The notes below the pieces were generated by a model. That model did not search any database. It saw only the letters and a list, made by a program, of their open reading frames with translations, and was not told where the DNA came from. From positions 1 to 13,416 of the forward strand of contig CAZODA010000072.1 of assembly GCA_964578485.1 (NCBI GenBank): DNA of 13,416 nt. The letters are read 5' to 3'. Source of the DNA: CAZODA01 sp964578485 (GTDB taxonomy: Bacteria; Bacteroidota; Bacteroidia; Bacteroidales; Marinilabiliaceae). The position numbers were made by a program, and so were the translations under genes. Of this stretch, positions 7,804 to 13,416 are shown in pieces. Numbering within the stretch: the stretch's first letter is position 1; the number at the start of each line of letters is the position of its first letter.

Positions 7804-9333
7804 ATGGCAGACAGACTATATACATCTCAGCAGACTGACGAAATTATTAGTGCACTTAGATCATTTACAAAGTTGGATAAGGCGATTATTGCACGACTTG
7901 CCTTTTCATACTCACTGGCAAAGAATGGAACCAATGTTCCTGCAAGTTCTAACTTCTCCGGTGGGGAGATGAAAAGAACATCATTCATTGCTTCCGATGA
8001 AATCTTTATCAGAACTTTAATTAGTCATGTTTATGAACGTGACGATATTGAGGAAAATGAATTTTATAGCAACAAATCGATTATAAAAGATCATGTAGAT
8101 CAGGGTGCTACAATGCTATGGGATTTGTTTAAAGAAAACGGTGAAGATATTAATCGTTGGTTCACAGAGTTGACAAAAAGCATTGAGCTTACAGGTGCAA
8201 AAATCAAAACAAAAGATCTTGATGTTTTTATTGGTAGAAATGTACTCGATAAAAGTGAGATATTGATGTATCTGAACGATACAAAAAGACATGCCAACTC
8301 TCATTTGGCCATCATGGGAAAACCAGGTGTGGGCAAGACACAGTTTCTGCTTAAAATTCTTGCCGATATAAGGATTCAGTCAAAATTCGAAACAAATTTT
8401 ATTTTGTTCGATTACAAAGGTGATGTGATTGACAATGAAAGTTTCATTGATGTAACAAGATGCCGGACCTATCGTTTATTGCAGGACAATGAGATTCTTC
8501 CTATAAGTCCATTCGTGCTGCCAACATATAGTGAACTAGATATACAGCTTTCGGCTCGTGAAAAAGCCGAGAGTTTTGCTTCAATCAGTTCAAAATTAGG
8601 TCCTGTTCAAAAGGGAACATTGACCGACTCAATTATTGTTGCCTATGATTCAAGAGCTTCAACAACACCTGAAAAACCATTTCCCGATTTTAATGATGTG
8701 CTTACAATTGCAGCAGCAAGCTATGAAGAAGATGGGAAAAATGATGATACATTGATTGAAATATTAAGAGATTTAGCCAATTTCAATCTATTCTGGGCGC
8801 ATGGTTCTTCTGTTCCGCCAATGGATAAAGTTAGTAATCGCTCTATGATTATTGATTTGCACAAAATGCCTGTGCTAAAAGAACTGGTTGCTTATTTGGT
8901 GATTGAGCGTTTGTATAAAGAAATGGCTTCTTTACCCGATAGTCCGATTAAAGATGGACGCAGAACTATACGAACGATATTGGTAATAGATGAGGCTCAT
9001 AACTATCTTGGTCAGAAAAACATCTTTTTGGAAAAAATAATTAGAGAAGGTCGTTCAAAAGGGATTTTTGTGTTTTTTGCATCACAATCTCCATCAGATT
9101 ATCAGCAGAAATTCTTCAATTTCCAGGAGTTGCTTGAGTTTTCTTATATTTTCCAAAGCGAGGGTGCATCTGCGGGTGCTATACAAGATATATTGGGTTG
9201 TAGTCCTAAAACAGCAAAAGATTTACAAACCGAAATTGCAAGACTAGAACCATTTCAAGTTATTTCCCGAAGCAACATCAAGACAGAAGAGTTTACAAAA
9301 TTTGTAGCAGAGCCGTTTTATAAGAATTATTAA
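7804..9333 (+). CDS. DndE-like domain fused to HerA/FtsK-type ATPase
   Basis: This 509-aa protein starts 12 bases after the dndD-like gene. Residues about 10-112 resemble DndE (DUF1832): 'AIIARLAFSYSLA' (28-39), 'GGEMKRTSF' (53-61), then a 'FIRTLI' helix and 'HVDQGATMLWDLF' (97-109). A HerA-like P-loop ATPase follows: Walker A GKPGVGKT at 172-179, 'FDYKGD' at 202-207, Walker B 'ILVIDEAHNYL' with D396/E397, an arginine-rich 'REGRSKG' stretch and the sensor-like 'FASQSPSDY'. HerA ATPases form hexameric rings that move on DNA and partner with nucleases. DndE is a nick-binding protein in Dnd systems. The fusion could load a DNA pump at modified or nicked DNA. It is the last gene of the operon, ending 50 bases before an attC-like site. 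The ATPase call is firm; the DndE match is from memory of conserved residues. Confidence 0.85.
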   Translation: MADRLYTSQQTDEIISALRSFTKLDKAIIARLAFSYSLAKNGTNVPASSNFSGGEMKRTSFIASDEIFIRTLISHVYERDDIEENEFYSNKSIIKDHVDQGATMLWDLFKENGEDINRWFTELTKSIELTGAKIKTKDLDVFIGRNVLDKSEILMYLNDTKRHANSHLAIMGKPGVGKTQFLLKILADIRIQSKFETNFILFDYKGDVIDNESFIDVTRCRTYRLLQDNEILPISPFVLPTYSELDIQLSAREKAESFASISSKLGPVQKGTLTDSIIVAYDSRASTTPEKPFPDFNDVLTIAAASYEEDGKNDDTLIEILRDLANFNLFWAHGSSVPPMDKVSNRSMIIDLHKMPVLKELVAYLVIERLYKEMASLPDSPIKDGRRTIRTILVIDEAHNYLGQKNIFLEKIIREGRSKGIFVFFASQSPSDYQQKFFNFQELLEFSYIFQSEGASAGAIQDILGCSPKTAKDLQTEIARLEPFQVISRSNIKTEEFTKFVAEPFYKNY

Positions 9334-9382
9334 TTATTACTTGAGCATGCTAATACTAAGTGACAGACAAAATAGGGCGAAG

Positions 9383-9515
9383 GTATAACAAGCGGTTTGA
9401 ACGCAAGGCGGATAAAGTACTTCGATTGAAATTTTTTCGTTAATTTTAAAGTTTCGTCATCTCTCGTAGTTTATCGGTGAAATCCGCCCTGCTTCAAGTC
9501 ATCAAAACGTTATCT
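9383..9515 (+). other. Integron attC-like recombination site 1
   Basis: A 133-base imperfect palindrome. The outer ends are GTATAAC (9383-9389) and GTTATCT (9509-9515), which pair through ATAAC/GTTAT. Inside, TTTGAACGCAAGGCGGAT (9397-9414) pairs with ATCCGCCCTGCTTCAAG (9482-9498) with a few unpaired bases, including a perfect GGCGGAT/ATCCGCC stem. Size, end motifs and mismatched arms resemble attC sites; the start resembles Vibrio cholerae repeats. It lies just after the defence operon and 25 bases before the next gene. There is no T tract, so it does not look like an ordinary terminator. Confidence 0.65.
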
Positions 9516-9540
9516 GATATTTTAAAACCAACAATACGCT

Positions 9541-10353
9541 ATGGAAATTCCTTATAGACTTTTACCCGAGAAATTTCATTCAAGTCATAAGTTTTGTCTT
9601 GAGATGACAAATGAGATTGAGAAATTTATAATTGAAGATGATTACTTAGACTTAAGAAAACAAGAAGTCCAAATTAAAGGGAAACCTTTAATTAATGAAA
9701 ATGAACACATTTTAGACTATTTACTTAGGATTGAAGAAAAAGAACTTCACGATAAATACTTGACTAAGCATATTATCTATGGAATTCTTATTGACACTCT
9801 TTATTTTATAAAGGAAGCCTTAAGTGCCTCTACTAAACGACGTCTTACAGTCGCATTTTCTTTGATAAGAAAACCATTCGTTTATAACTTGGTGGTAATT
9901 TTAAGAACATTTTTCACTTCGGACTTTCTTGAAGAATTTAATACAAAGCAAGATTTTGACACGACCAAATTAGAAAATACTGATTTGATAGAACTAATTG
10001 GCCTATCAGTAGCAACTTTAATAACAAAATCAATAACAAAAGTAGATATATATGATTTTATATTTAATCAGAAACTTCCAGATAGCTTGATAAATATATC
10101 TAACAAAGCACTTCATCCATCTACAACAAGAAATAAAGATAATCTTACAGGAATACAAAATATCAACTTCATTTTTAGTGTTAAAAGTGACTTAAATATA
10201 CAATGGGATTATTTTTATTCTCGCCTGAAAGTGCTGTTGATATACCACGTTGAAGTATGTGATTTTATTATCTGCAACTTACTAAACCTAGATGACAAAT
10301 TTTACCCTAAAAGATTAAATGATAGAATAAGTATGTATAAAAACATCAGCTAA
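9541..10353 (+). CDS. Unrecognised 270-aa protein in a single-gene cassette
   Basis: I do not recognise this family. The product is mostly helical and charged, with hydrophobic helices at about 78-95 ('IIYGILIDTLYFIKEAL') and 108-125 and no signal peptide. A 'NKALHPSTTRN' segment lies at about 188-198. An R-x4-6-H catalytic motif of HEPN toxins is not clearly present, although the all-helical make-up would allow a HEPN-like fold. It is markedly AT-rich. The start is 25 bases after the end of attC-like site 1, and the TAA stop is part of the AGCTAAC end of attC-like site 2. That one-gene-per-cassette geometry makes it a real gene rather than a chance frame. The leading ATG was chosen because no other start lies nearer the cassette edge. 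Confidence 0.75.
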   Translation: MEIPYRLLPEKFHSSHKFCLEMTNEIEKFIIEDDYLDLRKQEVQIKGKPLINENEHILDYLLRIEEKELHDKYLTKHIIYGILIDTLYFIKEALSASTKRRLTVAFSLIRKPFVYNLVVILRTFFTSDFLEEFNTKQDFDTTKLENTDLIELIGLSVATLITKSITKVDIYDFIFNQKLPDSLINISNKALHPSTTRNKDNLTGIQNINFIFSVKSDLNIQWDYFYSRLKVLLIYHVEVCDFIICNLLNLDDKFYPKRLNDRISMYKNIS

Positions 10354-10484
10354 CAGCCAGTTTGGCGTCAGGCGGAGTTTAAATTGTTATTTGAAGCTTT
10401 ATTATTAATTTCAAGTTATGGCTTTTTGTGGTGGTTTTGAGGGGTAAAATCATGCTCGAACGCAAAAGCCTCAAACCGTTAGCA
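10348..10484 (+). other. Integron attC-like recombination site 2
   Basis: A 137-base imperfect palindrome with ends AGCTAAC (10348-10354) and GTTAGCA (10478-10484). The latter fits the GTTRRRY core, and GCTAAC/GTTAGC pair perfectly. Just inside, AGTTTGGCG (10360-10368) can pair in part with the CCTCAAACC side (10469-10477). The upstream gene's stop codon is embedded in the left end, a typical cassette feature. With site 1 it delimits a cassette of about 969 bases. Confidence 0.6.
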
Positions 10485-10521
10485 CCGAGCTACAAAGACA
10501 CATTAACCATAATTTGAAAAT

Positions 10522-11058
10522 ATGAAAGTAAGGTTTTATTTGCTCTATGTTCTTCTTCTCTTGCTAGCTCTGTCATGTAAAAAAGAAAAGCTAGTTGAAG
10601 AAACTATTCCTATTTTTGAAGGAATAACAATACTGGAATCTGAAGATGGTGAGCCATATTCTATTGATCCAACAGATTGGCGAATTGATGATAAGTTTAC
10701 CGAACTTGAGCAAAGCTTGTTTGATACTTTGAAATTTGACAATTCAATATTTATAAAGTCTGCATTATCAAATACAATAGGAATTCCTGAAATAAAAAGA
10801 AATCCTCGCTTTTATCTAAATCCGGCAAACTCAATTGCTTATTTCAGCGTTTATGATGGAACTATAAAGAATATTGTAATTGTTGACCAAACTTTTGAAA
10901 AAAAAATTGAACTTAGGGGACAATCCAGTCATTTTAGGTTTGACCTATCATCCTTTAATAATGGTATCTATAGAATGTATTACGTTTTACAAGATTCAAA
11001 ATATAAAATTATTGGTTTAGGACATGGTGATATTTTAGTAGATCATCCTCAATATTAA
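10522..11058 (+). CDS. Predicted lipoprotein, 178 aa
   Basis: The N terminus is a clear type II signal peptide: MKVR, a hydrophobic stretch 'FYLLYVLLLLLA', and the lipobox LALSC with the lipidated Cys at residue 19, followed by KKEK. Mature residues 20-178 are acidic and beta-rich ('NIVIVDQTFEKKIELRGQ', 'GIYRMYYVLQD') and end near 'GHGDILVDHPQY'. The protein would be exported and anchored in a membrane, probably facing the periplasm or exposed on the surface. The repeat-strand pattern near the C terminus loosely resembles the 'G.Y.......' ends of Bacteroidota cell-surface modules, but no family is claimed. It starts 37 bases after attC-like site 2, so it was probably a cassette gene. No attC is visible on its 3' side, so that end of the cassette seems lost. 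Confidence 0.8.
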   Translation: MKVRFYLLYVLLLLLALSCKKEKLVEETIPIFEGITILESEDGEPYSIDPTDWRIDDKFTELEQSLFDTLKFDNSIFIKSALSNTIGIPEIKRNPRFYLNPANSIAYFSVYDGTIKNIVIVDQTFEKKIELRGQSSHFRFDLSSFNNGIYRMYYVLQDSKYKIIGLGHGDILVDHPQY

Positions 11059-11185
11059 GTATGTTATTGAAATTAATATTCTATCGAAAAAAAAGAAAGC
11101 CTGGTACTAATAAATAGGACTCTGAGCGGTGCGCAGCACCAAGCGATGAGTCCATGTTGAACTATATCCCATGGTGAATGAGATG
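11059..11185. other. Gene-less junction between the lipoprotein gene and recombinase remnant B
   Basis: AT-rich sequence with no supported gene. It holds a GC-containing hairpin (11117-11153) and then loses any resemblance to the cassette array. The expected attC of the lipoprotein cassette is missing. This is probably where the cassette array was joined to the truncated recombinase gene by deletion or insertion. Confidence 0.5.
11117..11153. other. Two-tier GC hairpin
   Basis: GGACTC (outer left) pairs with GAGTCC (outer right). Inside, GGTGC-GCA-GCACC forms a perfect 5-bp stem with a 3-base loop, and GC/GC adds two pairs across an AA bulge. It is much more GC-rich than its surroundings. 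There is no downstream T run, so it is a poor intrinsic terminator. It could be the end of a lost mobile element such as an IS200-type or REP-like sequence, or a transcript-stabilising structure. Confidence 0.5.
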
Positions 11186-11475
11186 CTATTTTCTTATTGC
11201 CGTTTTTTTAAATTTATCAGAAAATATAGCTTGGCGTTCTTTGCTTTGTCCTCGAAGCTCAACTTGCTGATTCACTTGGCGAACGACTTCATTAAACTCA
11301 GGAACAAGAGTAAGGGCCTGTTCCACAATGGTAAAACCATGATTTCTTTGATGTCCTCCATCTTGCTTTCGTATGCTTGCGTAGATAGGAAATAGAATTG
11401 TTATCTTTTTCAAACCTAATCCGGATTACTCGCTTGCCGTTATTATCACCAGGTTCAAAATAATATCTATAAAAT
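11186..11475 (-). pseudogene. 5' remnant of a tyrosine recombinase/integrase gene (copy B)
   Basis: On the minus strand from about 11475 one reads 'YRYYFEPGDNNGKRVIRIRF', then 'ISYLRKHTKARW' and 'SKKSW'. The frame then shifts: an extra base near 11340 relative to copy A moves the homologous 'TIVEQALTLVPEFNEVVRQV' stretch into the frame that stays open to the TAG at 11188-11186. No ATG is present where copy A has its start. The KARW..SKKSW pattern fits the N-terminal DNA-binding region of Bacteroidota tyrosine recombinases; the catalytic domain is absent. The gene is therefore truncated, frameshifted and startless. A plus-strand frame over the same bases is not real. Confidence 0.5.
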
Positions 11476-11587
11476 GCGCAACAAACTATCCGCCTTCAAT
11501 CATCTGTATTATAAAGCAACAACACCCATTTTAACTTTCATAAAACATCTTTTCATTTTTTTATATTATTGCGTATGTTTGCGTGTT
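11276..11587. repeat. Long direct repeat, copy B
   Basis: Same-orientation match to 2-401, with about 100 bases missing between the recombinase remnant and the conserved block. The final 66 bases (11522-11587) differ from copy A at only two positions: G for A at 11577 and C for T at 11582. Recombination between the copies would excise or duplicate about 11.2 kb carrying the defence operon and cassettes. Confidence 0.85.
11574..11581 (+). promoter_or_regulatory. Bacteroidota-type -7 promoter box (TAnnTTTG) upstream of the PHP-ATPase gene
   Basis: TATGTTTG fits TAnnTTTG and is at the same place in copy B as TATATTTG in copy A. Transcription would begin at about 11587, the GTT where the copies diverge, and give a leader of about 28 bases for the gene at 11615. 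A -33 box is not obvious. Confidence 0.5.
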
Positions 11588-11591
11588 GGCG
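11585..11591 (+). other. attI-like junction (GTTGGCG), copy B
   Basis: Copy B counterpart of the GTTATGC junction at 399-405. Repeat similarity stops at this GTT and unrelated sequence leading to the PHP-ATPase gene begins. The fit to GTTRRRY is partial, because the third R and the Y positions are C and G. It is called from the shared position in both copies rather than from the motif alone. Confidence 0.35.
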
Positions 11592-11614
11592 GTAATTAAA
11601 ACAAAACTCAATAA

Positions 11615-13366
11615 ATGAAAAAAATTGATTTACATATTCATACAATTTCAACTATCAGTGACTATGATTTTGAATTTGACCTTCCCAAATTAAAAGAGTA
11701 TGTAGATAAACTTGCAATTGATTGTATCGCAATAACAAATCATAATAAATTTGACTTCGAACAATATAACACCATTAAAGATGCATTGGGAATTGTGGTT
11801 TTTCCAGGTATAGAAATTGATCTTGAAAAAGGACACATACTTGTAATTGCTGACAATACCGATATTTCAGAGATAAACGATTTTTCAAAAAAGTGTGAAC
11901 GAGTAAGCAAATTAATAAATACTAAAGATGATGATATTAGTTTAGAGCAATTCAAAGAAATCTTCACTACTCTTGATAAGTATTTATTAATTCCTCATTA
12001 CCATAAAAGGCCAATTATAAAGTCAGAAGTAATTGAGCAAATTGACACTTTAATTACTGCGGGAGAAGTATCGAGTTATAAAAAATTTAAAAGTTGCGTC
12101 AAAGATGAAGAAAGCTTAGTGCCAGTAATATTTAGTGATTCAAGGTTTTTTGCTGAAATGGAGAACTTTTCAACTCAACAAACTTGGGTTGACCTTGATG
12201 AAATTACCCTGTCTGGTATTAAATCGTGTTTAACGGACAAACAAAAAGTTTTCTTAACAAAAGAAGAAGGCAATGATTTTTTTCAGGCTACAGCAGAAGG
12301 CTTAATGCTATCAACAGGATTGAATGTAATACTGGGAGAACGCTCAACCGGAAAAACTGTTACACTTAACAAAATATACGACACTCACGAGAACATTAAA
12401 TACATAAAGCAATTTTCATTATTACAAAATGATGCTCAAAAATTTGACGAATTATTATCAAGAAGACATAGTTCAGTTTCAGAAGATTATCTAAAGGAAT
12501 TTAAAAAAGTTGTGGACTCTGTAAAGAATATTGATTTAAAACAAAATGAAATCGAGATTGAATCTTACTTGAATTCATTACTAAAATTTGCATCAGACAA
12601 TGAAAAAGCAGATGCTTATTCAAATACGAAACTTTTTAGTGAAAACCTCTTTGGAACAAAGGATTTAACTGGTCTTAAAAAACTTATAGATGCTACAAAA
12701 ACCCTAAAAGAAAATACGGAATACAAGTCTGTAATTAATAGGCATATTGATTTTGAAACTTTAGAGGCATTAGAAATTGATTTGATGAAAGAATATCTTC
12801 AAATTCAAGAAGCTAATCTAAAGAAAAGTTGGATAAATAATCTGATAACAAAAGTAAAAGACGAACTTCGATTTAGAACCTCTTCATCTGTTCCCTCTGA
12901 TGTTGATTTTTATAGAATTTTAATTGAAAACAAGAAAGTTGAAAAATTTGTAGATATTGTTAGCAATCTCAAAAATGAAAGAGAAATTGACGAAAAAGAG
13001 ATAAGAGGGTTCAAAATTGTCGCATCGACAAAAAGATTTACAAATGCTACTCATTTGAAAAAAGTTTGTACACGACAAATTTCTTTAGTTAATGCCTTTT
13101 CTAAATATAACAATCCTTATACATATTTATTAGCTCTAAAAAAAGCAGAAATAGAAGATACAGAATTGTATAAATATTTTATTGACATAGAATATAAAAC
13201 TCTTAATAATATAGGATTCCCAGTTTCTGGAGGAGAAAGGTCAGAATTTAATCTTTTACACGAAATCAATGATGCTCTAAAACATAATATGCTTTTAATC
13301 GATGAGCCAGAATCCTCTTTTGATAACATTTTTTTAAAAAACGAAGTGAATGCACTTTTAAGGTAA
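11615..13366 (+). CDS. PHP-domain phosphoesterase fused to ABC/SMC-like ATPase, probably 3'-truncated
   Basis: 583 aa. The N-terminal PHP domain (about 1-180) shows metal-ligand motifs: 'HIHT' (H7, H9), 'TNHN' (H43), 'GIEI' (E67), 'GHILVI' (H74), 'PHYHKRP' (H128/H130) and 'FSDSR' (D175). An ABC-type ATPase follows: Walker A GERSTGKT at 241-248, a helical middle (about 260-520), signature 'SGGER' at 538-542 and Walker B 'LLIDEPESSFD' with D563/E564. The protein ends only about 20 residues after Walker B, where relatives normally continue through a D-loop and H-loop with 'THN' for roughly 100 or more residues. The catalytic site is thus probably incomplete. PHP domains act as nucleases or phosphatases, and PHP-SMC-like proteins occur in defence islands. 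Defence is inferred. An insertion, deletion or contig artefact near 13360 could explain the end. Confidence 0.8.
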   Translation: MKKIDLHIHTISTISDYDFEFDLPKLKEYVDKLAIDCIAITNHNKFDFEQYNTIKDALGIVVFPGIEIDLEKGHILVIADNTDISEINDFSKKCERVSKLINTKDDDISLEQFKEIFTTLDKYLLIPHYHKRPIIKSEVIEQIDTLITAGEVSSYKKFKSCVKDEESLVPVIFSDSRFFAEMENFSTQQTWVDLDEITLSGIKSCLTDKQKVFLTKEEGNDFFQATAEGLMLSTGLNVILGERSTGKTVTLNKIYDTHENIKYIKQFSLLQNDAQKFDELLSRRHSSVSEDYLKEFKKVVDSVKNIDLKQNEIEIESYLNSLLKFASDNEKADAYSNTKLFSENLFGTKDLTGLKKLIDATKTLKENTEYKSVINRHIDFETLEALEIDLMKEYLQIQEANLKKSWINNLITKVKDELRFRTSSSVPSDVDFYRILIENKKVEKFVDIVSNLKNEREIDEKEIRGFKIVASTKRFTNATHLKKVCTRQISLVNAFSKYNNPYTYLLALKKAEIEDTELYKYFIDIEYKTLNNIGFPVSGGERSEFNLLHEINDALKHNMLLIDEPESSFDNIFLKNEVNALLR

Positions 13367-13416
13367 GCCTTCGGCCTAGTACATCTTGTATTCAAAGTTA
13401 TGTCTTCGTTTCTTTG
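13367..13416. other. Sequence after the truncated PHP-ATPase, no gene seen
   Basis: Only 50 bases remain. They begin with a small GC hairpin (GCC-TTC-GGC at 13367-13375) and show no continuation of the ATPase in any frame that I can recognise. This may be the edge of an inserted element, but too little is present to say. Confidence 0.3.

Noticed and set aside
517..9333. A canonical Dnd phosphorothioation system
   Set aside because: DndA (cysteine desulfurase), DndB and DndC are all absent. The modification genes present are an adenine methyltransferase and a specificity subunit.
517..9333. A classical three-gene type I restriction system
   Set aside because: No HsdR with helicase motifs is encoded. 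Only its N-terminal nuclease-like domain is seen, fused to the methyltransferase.
9383..9515. Rho-independent terminator after the operon
   Set aside because: The palindrome is long, has a loop of about 70 bases and no following T tract. Its ends fit attC-type motifs better.
11171..11395. Plus-strand 74-aa open frame
   Set aside because: It is antisense to the recombinase remnant and has no recognisable domain. The minus-strand reading is the one shared with copy A.
1..13416. CRISPR array, tRNA or rRNA
   Set aside because: No regularly spaced short repeats and no cloverleaf or rRNA-like sequence were seen. The two long repeats occur once each at the window's ends.

Overview
The window is AT-rich DNA, most likely from a member of the Bacteroidota. 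The signs are Bacteroidota-type promoter boxes (TAnnTTTG), few Shine-Dalgarno motifs ahead of starts, and remnants of a tyrosine recombinase of a kind I associate with this phylum. No core housekeeping gene is present. Everything looks like accessory or defence DNA.

Layout. (1) Positions 1-401 hold the decayed 5' end of a divergent tyrosine-recombinase gene and a short block carrying a promoter that points right. (2) Positions 517-9333 hold a tight seven-gene operon on the plus strand. In order it encodes an Xre-type regulator, an N6-adenine methyltransferase with a type I R-subunit-like nuclease domain at its N terminus, an HsdS specificity subunit, a coiled-coil protein with a RAMA (modified-DNA reader-like) domain, a 62-aa small protein, a DndD-type SMC/Rad50-like ATPase, and a DndE-like/HerA ATPase fusion. 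(3) Positions 9383-10484 hold two integron attC-like imperfect palindromes bracketing a single-gene cassette for an unrecognised 270-aa protein. (4) A lipoprotein gene follows (10522-11058), then a hairpin. (5) Positions 11186-11587 are a second copy of the recombinase remnant plus the same promoter block (64 of 66 bases identical). (6) This copy sits directly upstream of a PHP-domain/ABC-type ATPase gene (11615-13366), which appears to be cut short at its 3' end.

How the genes may work together. There is no HsdR translocase and there are no DndA/B/C sulfur-chemistry genes. The operon therefore looks like a hybrid of a type I restriction-modification system (HsdM plus HsdS give sequence-specific adenine methylation) and the DndD/DndE/HerA half of a Dnd system. 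The methyltransferase and specificity subunits would mark self DNA, the RAMA protein may read the mark, and the DndD and HerA ATPases with the fused nuclease-like domain may carry out restriction. This resembles the broad class of multigene methylation-associated defence systems (MADS-like or other DNA-modification systems). The assignment is inferred from domains and has not been tested.

Mobility. Both recombinase remnants point left. Each is followed by a conserved block whose TAnnTTTG box ends just before a GTT, and the sequences diverge immediately after that GTT. This is what an integron platform (integrase, attI, cassette promoter) would look like. On that reading, the roughly 9.1-kb defence operon is one very large cassette bounded by an attI-like junction at 399-405 and an attC-like site at 9383-9515. 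That architecture is the most unusual thing in the window.
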